From WHSM01 sp050701795 (GTDB taxonomy: Bacteria; Actinomycetota; Actinomycetes; Mycobacteriales; Micromonosporaceae), in assembly GCA_050701795.1 (NCBI GenBank), contig JBOGDK010000048.1:1-18021 (forward strand): 18,021 nt of DNA, given 5' to 3'. Below the pieces are notes generated by a model, which searched no databases, had not been told where the DNA came from, and saw nothing but the letters and a program-made list of their open reading frames with translations. The translations under genes and the position numbers were made by a program. Below, one piece after another: positions 1 to 6,994 of the stretch. Positions within the stretch are counted from its first letter, which is position 1, and each line of letters opens with the position of its first letter.

Positions 1-1
1 C

Positions 2-463
2 GACGGTGTGCCGGAAGACATCGCCAGCTGGTCGACCCGGTTGATGTACGGCTTCGGTCTGCTCGACGTGGTCGAGGTGGCGCACGACACCAGCAGCGAC
101 GTGGACCATGTCGCCGGCGTCTACTACGTCCTGTCGGAGCGGTTCCGGGGCGACGCGCTGCTGGACAAGGTGTCAGCGCTGCCCCGGGAGGACCGCTGGC
201 AGACCCTTGCCCGGATGGCGCTGCGGTACGACCTGTACGCCGCGCTCGCCGCGCTCACCACCGAGGTCCTGCAGGCGACGCCGGGCGAACTGTCCGTGGA
301 GGAACGGATCGACGCCTGGGAGCAGGCGAACGCGTCCAACATCGCCCGGGCCAGAAACGCGATCGGCGAGTTCGCGGAGTCCCGCGCTGACCTTGCGGCT
401 CTGTCGGTGGTGCTACGCCAGATCCGTACGTTGGTACGCGGCTCGGCAACCCACCCGGCGTAG
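2..463 (+). CDS. gdh: NAD-specific glutamate dehydrogenase, C-terminal end (5' truncated)
   Basis: This is the last ~153 residues of a protein whose frame is open to the left edge of the window, so the GTG at 8 is probably internal and not a start. The sequence resembles the C-terminus of the large (about 1,600-residue) actinobacterial NAD-dependent glutamate dehydrogenases: LPREDRWQTLARMALRYDLY, then a RIDAWEQANA helix, then the end segment with ADLAALSVVLRQIRTLVR. The family oxidatively deaminates glutamate to 2-oxoglutarate and ammonia in the cytoplasm; the catalytic core lies outside the window. The stop at 461-463 is followed after 29 bases by the convergent end of glgB. Family recognition is from memory of conserved C-terminal motifs, so a different large helical protein cannot be fully excluded. 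Confidence 0.72.
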   Translation, partial: DGVPEDIASWSTRLMYGFGLLDVVEVAHDTSSDVDHVAGVYYVLSERFRGDALLDKVSALPREDRWQTLARMALRYDLYAALAALTTEVLQATPGELSVEERIDAWEQANASNIARARNAIGEFAESRADLAALSVVLRQIRTLVRGSATHPA

Positions 464-492
464 CTGTCACGGGTACCGCCCCGGCATGCAGG

Positions 493-2391
493 TCAGGCGG
501 GTTTGAGCCAGATCACGCTCAGCGCCGGCAGGTGTACGGTCGCCGACGCCGGCTGGTTGTGCGACGGTTCCGGTACGGCGTCCACGCCGCCGAGGTTCCC
601 GGCGCCGGATCCGCCGTACTCGCTGGCGTCGGTGTTGAGCACTTCGTTCCAGCGTCCGGTTCTCGGCAACCCCACCCGGTACCGCTCGTGGGGCATACCG
701 GAGAAGTTGGCCAGGCACGCCAGCGGAGCGCCGTCGGTGTCGTACCGGAGGAACGAGAAGACGTTCGCGGCGGCGTCGTCCGGATCGATCCAGCCGAAGC
801 CGCCGGGTTCCACGTCCCGGGTCCACAGTGCCGGGGTGTCCCGGTAGACCTGGTTCAGGGCGGCCACCAGACGCTGTACTCCGGCGTGCCCGGGGTCGTT
901 CAGGGCACCCCAGTTCAGGCCGTTCTCCTCGCTCCACTCTGACGACTGGGCGTACTCGCAGCCGGAGAACAGCAACTGTTTGCCGGGGTGCGCCCACATG
1001 TACCCGAGCAGCGCGCGTACATTCGCCAGCTTCTGCCACTTCTCACCCGGCATCTTGTCCAGCAGCGACCCCTTGCCGTGCACCACCTCGTCATGGCTGA
1101 TCGGAAGGACGAAGTTCTCGCTCCAGGCGTACGTCATCGCGAACGTCAGCTGGTTGTGGTGGTACTGCCGGAAGATCGGGTCGGTGGCGACGTAGCCGAG
1201 GGTGTCGTGCATCCAACCCATGTTCCACTTGAAGCCGAACCCGAGGCCGCCGGCGTCGGTGGGCCGGGAGACCCCTGGCCACGCGGTGGACTCCTCGGCG
1301 ACCATCATGATGCCGGGGTGTTCCCGGTACGCGGTCGCGTTCGTCTCCTGCAGCAGCGACACCGCTTCCAGGTTCTCCCGGCCGCCGTGGATGTTCGGTT
1401 CCCACTCGCCGGGTTTGCGGGAGTAGTCGAGGTACAACATCGAGGCGACCGCGTCGACGCGCAGCCCGTCGACGTGGAACTCCTCCAGCCAGTACAGCGC
1501 GTTCGCGACCAGGAAGTTGCGCACCTCGGGGCGGCCGTAGTCGAACACGTACGTGCCCCAGTCGGGTTGTTCGCCGCGGCGCGGGTCGGGGTGTTCGTAC
1601 AGCGGGGTGCCGTCGAACCTGGCGAGGGCCCATTCGTCGCGCGGGAAGTGCGCCGGGACCCAGTCCAGGATCACCCCGATGCCGGCCTGGTGCAGCGAGT
1701 CGACCAGGAACCGGAAGTCGTCGGGCTTCCCGAACCGCGCGGTCGGGGCGTAGTACGACGTGACCTGATACCCCCAGGACCCGCCGTACGGGTGTTCGGC
1801 GACGGGTAGTAGCTCCACGTGGGTGAAACCGAGCTCGCGTACGTAGTCGACGAGTTCGCTGGCGAGCTCGCGGTAGCCGAGGCCGGGCCGCCACGAGGCG
1901 AGATGCACCTCGTAGATGGACACCGGGCGGGCATGCCACGGGGAGCCGGCGCGTTCGGCCAGCCAGCCCGCGTCCCCCCAGGTGTAGTCCGACTGGTAGA
2001 TCACCGAGGCGTTTCCGGGTGGACGTTCGGTGGCACTCGCCAACGGGTCGGTCTTGTCCCGGTGGACTCCGGCCGGTCCCTCGATCCGGTAGCGGTAGTG
2101 CTGCCCGCTGTGGGCGCCTGGTACGAAAATCTCCCACACCCCGGCGCTGCGATGCCGCATCGGGATCCCGTCGTACACCCCCCAACCTGAGAAGTCCCCG
2201 ATCACCTGGACGGACTTCGCGTTCGGGGCCCACACCGCGAACCCGACGCCGGCGGTGTCGCCGTACTGACGGGGATGCGCACCCAGGACGGCCCACAACT
2301 TCTCGTGACGACCCTCGGCGATCAGATGCAGGTCCACCTCCCCGAGACCCGACGGCCACGGGTACGGGTCTCGCTCGGTCACCGCGGGCAC
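493..2391 (-). CDS. glgB: 1,4-alpha-glucan branching enzyme (GH13_9), GlgB
   Basis: GlgB cuts alpha-1,4-glucan and re-joins the piece through an alpha-1,6 bond, finishing the alpha-glucan made by GlgE. Counting from the GTG at 2391 (632 aa): a CBM48-like beta domain near residues 49-110 (GVGFAVWAPNAKSVQVIGDF), the GH13 barrel from ~155, the nucleophile Asp313 in GLRVDAVASM, the acid/base Glu366 in MMVAEES, the third acid Asp434 in SHDEVVHGKG, and an all-beta C-terminal domain. At ~630 aa it lacks the extra N-terminal domain of the ~730-aa actinobacterial forms. An in-frame GTG at 2427 would give 644 aa, but the purine-rich GGAGGTAGGAGG at 2396-2407 favours the GTG at 2391 (4 bases away) or at 2382. 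It lies downstream of tetR in the same direction and is cut off from mak by the tetR/rhodanese pair. Confidence 0.95.
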   Translation of the reverse strand: MPAVTERDPYPWPSGLGEVDLHLIAEGRHEKLWAVLGAHPRQYGDTAGVGFAVWAPNAKSVQVIGDFSGWGVYDGIPMRHRSAGVWEIFVPGAHSGQHYRYRIEGPAGVHRDKTDPLASATERPPGNASVIYQSDYTWGDAGWLAERAGSPWHARPVSIYEVHLASWRPGLGYRELASELVDYVRELGFTHVELLPVAEHPYGGSWGYQVTSYYAPTARFGKPDDFRFLVDSLHQAGIGVILDWVPAHFPRDEWALARFDGTPLYEHPDPRRGEQPDWGTYVFDYGRPEVRNFLVANALYWLEEFHVDGLRVDAVASMLYLDYSRKPGEWEPNIHGGRENLEAVSLLQETNATAYREHPGIMMVAEESTAWPGVSRPTDAGGLGFGFKWNMGWMHDTLGYVATDPIFRQYHHNQLTFAMTYAWSENFVLPISHDEVVHGKGSLLDKMPGEKWQKLANVRALLGYMWAHPGKQLLFSGCEYAQSSEWSEENGLNWGALNDPGHAGVQRLVAALNQVYRDTPALWTRDVEPGGFGWIDPDDAAANVFSFLRYDTDGAPLACLANFSGMPHERYRVGLPRTGRWNEVLNTDASEYGGSGAGNLGGVDAVPEPSHNQPASATVHLPALSVIWLKPA

Positions 2392-2522
2392 ACGTCCTCC
2401 TACCTCCGTCCGCCACGCCGCGCACACCCTGCCTGGTCTGCCCGCTGGCGGGGGTTGCTCACCTCACCTGGTTCGATCGCACCACACGGGACGGTGGGTC
2501 GCACGCGTGACGTGCCAATCGT

Positions 2523-3125
2523 TCACTTGCCGCCGCCCTCGGTGATGACCCTGAGCAGCGCGTCGAACCCGTCCCGGATCCGCTGGAACGAGAAATCGTC
2601 ACTGGTCAGGGCCTGGTTGAGGTCGGCCGCGAGGGGCGCCAGCAGGGCGTGTGCGACGTACGGGACGTCAAGCCCGGGGTTGATCTCGGCGAGCAGCACG
2701 CTGACGTGGGCGTGCCAGAACCGGTAGGCACCGATCTGGTACCGGGCGCCCGGATGTGACGTCTCGGAGAGGCGTACCAGATCCAGATGCCGCTCCAGGA
2801 ACTGCAGGTACCCGGCCGCGAATGCCCGGAGCCGATCAGCGGCCCGCGCTCCTGGCCCGAGTGGTGAGGGGCCGGACAGCATCGCCTCTTGCAGATCCCG
2901 TTCCCGCTCGTCCAGTAGCGCGACGGCCAGCCCGGCCTTGCTGCCGAACCGCCGGAACAGCGTGCCCTTGCCGACGCCGGCTTCCGCGGCGACCGCGTCC
3001 ATCGAGATGCCGGTGATGCCGCCCTCGGCGAAGAGCCGGCTGGCCGCCTGCAGGATCCGTGCGCGGTTGCGCGCGGCGTCGGCGCGTTCCTGGGTGGGCC
3101 TGGCGAGTGGGATCAATTCGGCCAT
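2523..3125 (-). CDS. TetR/AcrR family transcriptional regulator
   Basis: This is a 200-aa one-component repressor. The N-terminal TetR DNA-binding domain covers residues ~20-66, with ARNRARILQAASRLFAEGG as helix 1 and GVGKGTLFRRFGSKAGL as the turn and recognition helix. The rest (~75-195) is the helical ligand-binding and dimer domain, whose ligand cannot be read from the sequence. An in-frame TTG at 3131 would add two residues, but the ATG at 3125 is more natural: a TACACT -10-like hexamer (3131-3136, minus strand) ends 5 bases upstream and no Shine-Dalgarno is visible, so the mRNA may be leaderless. The gene diverges from the rhodanese gene, and two matched 18-bp dyads lie between them (3154-3171, 3189-3206). 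Autoregulation plus control of the rhodanese is the natural inference; control of glgB just downstream is possible. Confidence 0.93.
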   Translation of the reverse strand: MAELIPLARPTQERADAARNRARILQAASRLFAEGGITGISMDAVAAEAGVGKGTLFRRFGSKAGLAVALLDERERDLQEAMLSGPSPLGPGARAADRLRAFAAGYLQFLERHLDLVRLSETSHPGARYQIGAYRFWHAHVSVLLAEINPGLDVPYVAHALLAPLAADLNQALTSDDFSFQRIRDGFDALLRVITEGGGK

Positions 3126-3147
3126 GAGCAAGTGTAAGGCGGCTCAC

Positions 3148-3176
3148 TGGGCAACCGGACCGCAGTCCGGTAGTGT
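3148..3176 (+). promoter_or_regulatory. Candidate promoter for the rhodanese gene
   Basis: A TGGGCA hexamer (3148-3153) and a TAGTGT hexamer (3171-3176) are separated by 17 bp, giving a reasonable actinobacterial housekeeping-type promoter. Transcription would start near 3183, leaving a leader of about 42 bases before the GTG at 3225. Operator 1 sits inside the promoter spacer and operator 2 just downstream of the start point. The call rests on motif matching only. Confidence 0.4.
3154..3171. promoter_or_regulatory. Putative TetR operator 1 (18-bp dyad)
   Basis: The sequence ACCGGAC-CGCA-GTCCGGT is a perfect inverted repeat with 7-bp arms and a 4-bp spacer. It sits between tetR (start 3125) and the rhodanese gene (start 3225). 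It fills the spacer of a candidate rhodanese promoter, with TGGGCA (3148-3153) as -35 and TAGTGT (3171-3176) as -10 at 17-bp spacing. The near copy at 3189-3206 strongly supports a real binding site. Binding by the adjacent TetR protein is inferred. Confidence 0.7.
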
Positions 3177-3188
3177 CGACGCATGACA

Positions 3189-3206
3189 ACCGGACCATGG
3201 TCCGAT
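3189..3206. promoter_or_regulatory. Putative TetR operator 2 (18-bp dyad)
   Basis: The sequence ACCGGAC-CATG-GTCCGAT matches operator 1 in every arm position except one (G to A), with the same 4-bp spacer. Its core CGGACCATGGTCCG is a 14-bp perfect palindrome. The two sites are 35 bp apart start to start. It lies just after the expected transcription start of the rhodanese gene and before its Shine-Dalgarno (GGAGG, 3215-3219), so bound protein would block initiation or early elongation. Confidence 0.7.
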
Positions 3207-3224
3207 TACTTCATGGAGGTACTC

Positions 3225-3563
3225 GTGGTTGCTCTGATCTCACGGCAGGAACTCGCGGCGGAGATCGACGCCGGGGCGGTCACCGTCCTCGACGCCCTCG
3301 GCGGGTCGTACTACGAGCAGCGACACCTGCCGGGCGCGGTCCCGCTGGTAGCGGCAGACGTGGCCGACCAGGCAGCCGCGCTGCTGCCGGACACGTCAGC
3401 GGCGATCGTCACGTACTGCTCGAACCCTTCCTGCCCGAACAGCGGGCAGGTCGCCGAGCAGCTCATCACCCTGGGCTACCGCAACGTCCGGAAGTACCGG
3501 GAAGGAATTGAGGACTGGGCGGCGGCAGGTCTGCCACTGGAAACCGGCGCCCTGGTGCGCTGA
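3225..3563 (+). CDS. Single-domain rhodanese-like protein
   Basis: A 112-aa stand-alone rhodanese domain. Such proteins bind sulfur as a persulfide on an active-site cysteine and pass it to acceptors in the cytoplasm. Visible landmarks are the N-terminal SRQELAAEIDAG helix, VLDALGGSYYEQRHLPGAV (the usual D-x-R/E-x-x-G-H-I-x-G-A region) and the active-site loop IVTYCSNPSCPNS with Cys65, the expected catalytic residue, and Cys70. The end is YREGIEDWAAAGLPL, typical of the family. The start is placed at the GTG at 3225 because GGAGG (3215-3219) lies 5 bases upstream. An in-frame ATG at 3183 would put the second operator inside the coding region and lengthen the protein to 126 aa, but it has no ribosome-binding site. 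It is divergent from tetR and convergent with mak. The acceptor and physiological role are unknown. Confidence 0.9.
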   Translation: MVALISRQELAAEIDAGAVTVLDALGGSYYEQRHLPGAVPLVAADVADQAAALLPDTSAAIVTYCSNPSCPNSGQVAEQLITLGYRNVRKYREGIEDWAAAGLPLETGALVR

Positions 3564-3599
3564 CTCCCCGCGGCACAGCGGCACGTGTGGAGTGGGGGC

Positions 3600-3637
3600 G
3601 GGCGTCGCCAGGCAGACCAGCGGACCTGGCGGCGCCC
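3600..3637. terminator. Hairpin between convergent rhodanese and mak genes (bidirectional terminator candidate)
   Basis: GGCGTCGCCAGG (3601-3612) and CCTGGCGGCGCC (3625-3636) form a 12-bp stem with one imperfect position and a 12-base loop; the flanking G3600/C3637 can also pair. It sits 37 bases after the rhodanese stop and 37 bases after the mak stop, centred between convergent genes. There is no T-rich tract, as is common in high-GC actinobacteria, so activity is inferred from structure and place. Confidence 0.55.
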
Positions 3638-3673
3638 ACCGCCGCCTGCCGCGCCAGCGGACAATCCTGAGCA

Positions 3674-5182
3674 TCAACGGATGAGGCGCTCGATCGAATG
3701 CAGCGGGATCGGCAGCCACTGCGGACGGTTGCGGGTCTCGTACACGGTCTCGTAGACCGCCTTGTCGAGTTCGTACGCCCGCAGCAGTGCCGCGTCCTCG
3801 CGCGGATCCGCGCCGGCGCCGGCGGCGTACCCGTCGCAGAAGGCGTCCCGGTTGCGGGTGATCCACTCCTCGGTACGGAACCGCAGCTGGGCATCGTGGT
3901 CGTCGGCGAGCCCGAGCGGAGCCTCCCGCTCCTCGGCGAGCAGCAGGTGGGCCGCGGCGTACTCGAACGAGCGCAGCATCCCCGCCACGTCCCGCAGCGG
4001 CGAATCCTGCCGGATCCGCTCGGCGAGCGGCTTGATCGGCTCGCCCTCGAAGTCGATCAGGAGCCACGTGGTCGGCGTCCGCAGCACCTGCCCGAGGTGC
4101 AGGTCGCCGTGCAGCCGTTGGATCGGTACCGGCGCGGGCGCGGCGGCCAGTGCCGCGTACGCCTCCTGCAGCGCATCCTCGTACGGCTCCAGATCCGGCA
4201 CCAGGTCGATCGCCGTGGCCAGTCGAGCTTCCATCTGGCCGGCCACGGTGGCCAGCCCGTCCAGGTCCAGGGTGCCGGTGCCGAGAGCCCGTGCCAGGTC
4301 CGCGTGCACCGCCGCCACCGCCTCCCCGAGCCGGTACGACTCAGCGGCGAAGTCGCCGCCCACCTCATCAGCGCGCAGATCCTCCTCGGCCATCAGGTCC
4401 CGTACGCTCGCCGAGGCCATCGACCAGCCGTCGGCCGAGTTCACCGCGTACTCGGTCAGCATCCCGTAGCTGACCTGCGTCGTTGCGGGGTCAGGTGCCG
4501 GACCCGGCGGCTGCGCGCTGAGCGTGCCGGTGAATTCCCCCAGCAGGGTCGGTACGTATCCGCAGCCGACCCTGCGCAGCGCCCGGGCGAGCTCCAGGTC
4601 GGGGTTCTGGCCAGGCACGATGCGCCGGAACAGCTTCAGGATCGCCGCCTCGTTGAAGACCACGCTGCTGTTGCTCTGCTCGGCGTCGACCACGCGCGAG
4701 GTGACCTGGCCGGAGACGTCCAACCCCGTCTCCGCCGCGTCACCCGGTCCGCTGCGGACCGTCGTACCCTCCTCGACGCCGAATCGCAGGTCGCCGCGTC
4801 GCGCCCCGGAGGCGATCAGCCGCAGCAGCGCGGTGGCCAGTTCGGTGTCCCAGAGCGCGTCGAAGGCCACCATCGGCTGGTCGGGGTCGCGTAGCTCACC
4901 GATCCGTACGTGCTCCAGCCGTTCCGGCAGCTGGCGCCGGTAGCCGAGGAGCACCTGGTACCACTCCACCGGCGAGGCGTCGGCGTACGAGACCTCCACC
5001 AGGACGTGGTCCAGCCGTACCGGTTCCGGGCTGTCGATCGTGTGCAGCTGCGTCGCCGTCGCGATCGACACCGTTGTGATCCCGCGTCCCTTGGCGGAGA
5101 ACCAGCGCTGGTTCGGCAGCCACTGCGCCAGGTCGCCGGAGAGTTGCGAGGCGGTGGCGAGCGGGTCGGCGAGCTGGCTCAC
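3674..5182 (-). CDS. mak: Maltokinase (Mak / Pep2)
   Basis: This enzyme phosphorylates maltose with ATP to maltose-1-phosphate, the donor for GlgE. The 502-aa protein has the maltokinase N-terminal cap (WLPNQRWFSAKGR, residues 21-33) followed by a kinase fold of the aminoglycoside-phosphotransferase type. The catalytic loop is RLHGDLHLGQVL (356-367, Asp360), and the metal-binding motif is LLIDFEGEP (Asp377). Its C-terminus ends in a helical segment with PQWLPIPLHSIERLIR, common in this family. The GTG start overlaps the treS stop as GTGA (5179-5182), so translation is coupled to TreS. In many actinobacteria treS and mak are fused or adjacent; here they are separate. Length is within the family range. 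Confidence 0.95.
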   Translation of the reverse strand: MSQLADPLATASQLSGDLAQWLPNQRWFSAKGRGITTVSIATATQLHTIDSPEPVRLDHVLVEVSYADASPVEWYQVLLGYRRQLPERLEHVRIGELRDPDQPMVAFDALWDTELATALLRLIASGARRGDLRFGVEEGTTVRSGPGDAAETGLDVSGQVTSRVVDAEQSNSSVVFNEAAILKLFRRIVPGQNPDLELARALRRVGCGYVPTLLGEFTGTLSAQPPGPAPDPATTQVSYGMLTEYAVNSADGWSMASASVRDLMAEEDLRADEVGGDFAAESYRLGEAVAAVHADLARALGTGTLDLDGLATVAGQMEARLATAIDLVPDLEPYEDALQEAYAALAAAPAPVPIQRLHGDLHLGQVLRTPTTWLLIDFEGEPIKPLAERIRQDSPLRDVAGMLRSFEYAAAHLLLAEEREAPLGLADDHDAQLRFRTEEWITRNRDAFCDGYAAGAGADPREDAALLRAYELDKAVYETVYETRNRPQWLPIPLHSIERLIR

Positions 5183-6984
5183 GCTGTCGTCTCCTCTCGA
5201 GGAGTGAGCTGGAACCAGTAGAAGGCGTGTCCCGGCAGCGTCAGCAGGTACGGCAGTTCACCCACCGCCGGGAACGGCACCCGGCCCGTCAACTCCACCG
5301 GTACGTGCCCCTCCCACGGCTGCAGGTTCAGCTCAATCGCCTGCGGGAACCGGGACAGGTTGTTCACGCACAGCACGATGTCCGGCGACGGCTGGTCCGG
5401 ATCGGCGTACTCCCGGACGTAGGACAGCACGCACGGGTTGGAGCCGCCCAGGTCATGGAACGTCCCCAGGGCGAACGCGGGATGCCGCTTGCGTACCTCC
5501 ACCATCCGCCGGGTCCAGTGCAGCAGCGAGGTGGACGAGTTGAGCTGGGCCTCCACGTTCACCCCTTGGAACCCGTAGATCGGGTCCATGATCACCGGAA
5601 GGTAGAGCCGCCCCGGGTTGGCGTGCGAGAACCCGGCGTTGCGGTCCGGGGTCCACTGCATCGGGGTCCGTACGGCGTCCCGGTCACCGAGCCAGATGTT
5701 GTCTCCCATCCCGATCTCGTCGCCGTAGTAGAGCAGCGGCGAACCGGGCAGCGAGAGCAGCATCGCCGTGAACAGCTCCAGCTGGTTGCGGTCGTTGTCC
5801 AGCAGTGGCGCGAGCCGGCGCCGGATCCCGATATTCGCCCGCATCCGGGGATCCTTGGCGTACTCGGTGTACATGTAGTCGCGTTCCTCGTCGGTGACCA
5901 TCTCCAGGGTCAGCTCGTCGTGGTTGCGCAGGAAGATGCCCCACTGGCAGCTGGACGGGATGTGCGGGGTCTGGGCCAGGATCTCCGACACCGGGAACCG
6001 GGATTCCCGGCGTACCGCCATGAACAACCGGGGCATCAGCGGGAAGTGGAACGCCATGTGGCACTCGTCGCCGCCGGAGGCGTCGTCGCCGAAGTACTCC
6101 ACCACGTCACTGGGCCACTGGTTCGCCTCGGCCAGCAGCACCCGGCCGGGGAACTCGTCGTCGACCACCTTGCGGACCCGTCGCAGGAAGCTGTGGGTCT
6201 CCGGAAGGTTCTCGCAGTTGGTGCCCTCGCGTTCGAACAGGTACGGCACCGCGTCCAGCCGGAACCCGTCGATCCCCAGGTCCAGCCAGAACCGCAGCAC
6301 CGAGAGCATTTCGTCCTGCACCGCGGGGTTCTCGTAGTTGAGGTCGGGCTGGTGGGAGAAGAAGCGGTGCCAGTAGAACTCGCGGCGTACCGGGTCGTAG
6401 GTCCAGTTGGACTCCTCGGTATCGACGAAGATGATCCTGGCCTCGGGATACCGGGTGTCGGTCTCGCTCCACACGTAGTAGTCCCCGTACGGCCCGTGCG
6501 GGTCCCGCCGGGACTCCTGGAACCAGGGGTGCTGGTCAGAGGTGTGGTTCATGACCAGATCGGTGATCACCCGGATCCCGCGCTTGTGCGCCTCGTCGAG
6601 CAGCAGCGCGAAGTCCTGCACGGTGCCGTAGTCGTGCAGCACCTTGTAGAAGTCGCGGATGTCGTACCCGCCGTCGCGCAGCGGGGAGTCGTAGAACGGC
6701 GGTAGCCACAGGCAGTCCACGCCGAGCCAGGCCAGGTAGTCCAGCTTCTCCACCAGGCCGCGCAGGTCGCCGGTGCCGTCGGCGGTGGAGTCGTAGAAGG
6801 CACGTACCAGGACCTCGTAGAACACCGCGCGTTTGAACCAGTGCGGGTCGACCGGCAGCACCCGGGCGGTACGGAAATCCTCCGCGGTCGGGTGCACCAC
6901 CTGGCCGTCGGTGACGTGGCTGCCGGTCTCGCCGCTTGTCTCGCCGCGTGTCACGGTCAGCGGGACCGGCTCGGGCACCTTCAT
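5179..6984 (-). CDS. treS: Maltose alpha-D-glucosyltransferase / trehalose synthase TreS (GH13_16)
   Basis: TreS interconverts trehalose and maltose by intramolecular transglycosylation and here feeds maltose to Mak. Numbered from the ATG at 6984 (601 aa): conserved HWFKRAVFYEVLVRAFYDS (48-66), VMNHTSDQHPWF (144-155), nucleophile Asp244 in DGFRLDAVPYLF, acid/base Glu286 in LLAEANQWP, third acid Asp356 in LRNHDELTLE, and a C-terminal beta domain. The ORF is open back to 7119, but that extension overlaps the end of glgE in another frame and has low-complexity composition. The ATG at 6984 has GAAGGTGG upstream and lies 10 bases after the glgE stop. The length is typical of stand-alone TreS, with no fused maltokinase. 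Confidence 0.96.
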   Translation of the reverse strand: MKVPEPVPLTVTRGETSGETGSHVTDGQVVHPTAEDFRTARVLPVDPHWFKRAVFYEVLVRAFYDSTADGTGDLRGLVEKLDYLAWLGVDCLWLPPFYDSPLRDGGYDIRDFYKVLHDYGTVQDFALLLDEAHKRGIRVITDLVMNHTSDQHPWFQESRRDPHGPYGDYYVWSETDTRYPEARIIFVDTEESNWTYDPVRREFYWHRFFSHQPDLNYENPAVQDEMLSVLRFWLDLGIDGFRLDAVPYLFEREGTNCENLPETHSFLRRVRKVVDDEFPGRVLLAEANQWPSDVVEYFGDDASGGDECHMAFHFPLMPRLFMAVRRESRFPVSEILAQTPHIPSSCQWGIFLRNHDELTLEMVTDEERDYMYTEYAKDPRMRANIGIRRRLAPLLDNDRNQLELFTAMLLSLPGSPLLYYGDEIGMGDNIWLGDRDAVRTPMQWTPDRNAGFSHANPGRLYLPVIMDPIYGFQGVNVEAQLNSSTSLLHWTRRMVEVRKRHPAFALGTFHDLGGSNPCVLSYVREYADPDQPSPDIVLCVNNLSRFPQAIELNLQPWEGHVPVELTGRVPFPAVGELPYLLTLPGHAFYWFQLTPREETTA

Positions 6985-6994
6985 GGGGCCACCT

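Noticed and set aside
2441..2452. Short palindrome CCCGCTGGCGGG between tetR and glgB
   Set aside because: Five-base arms with a 2-base loop are too short and too likely by chance in this GC content to call a terminator.
3183..3224. Earlier ATG start for the rhodanese gene at 3183
   Set aside because: No ribosome site precedes it, the extra 14 residues do not look like part of a rhodanese fold, and the segment overlaps operator 2. The GTG at 3225 has GGAGG 5 bases upstream.
5227..6705. 492-residue plus-strand open frame opposite treS
   Set aside because: Antisense shadow of treS with no domain and no plausible start signal.
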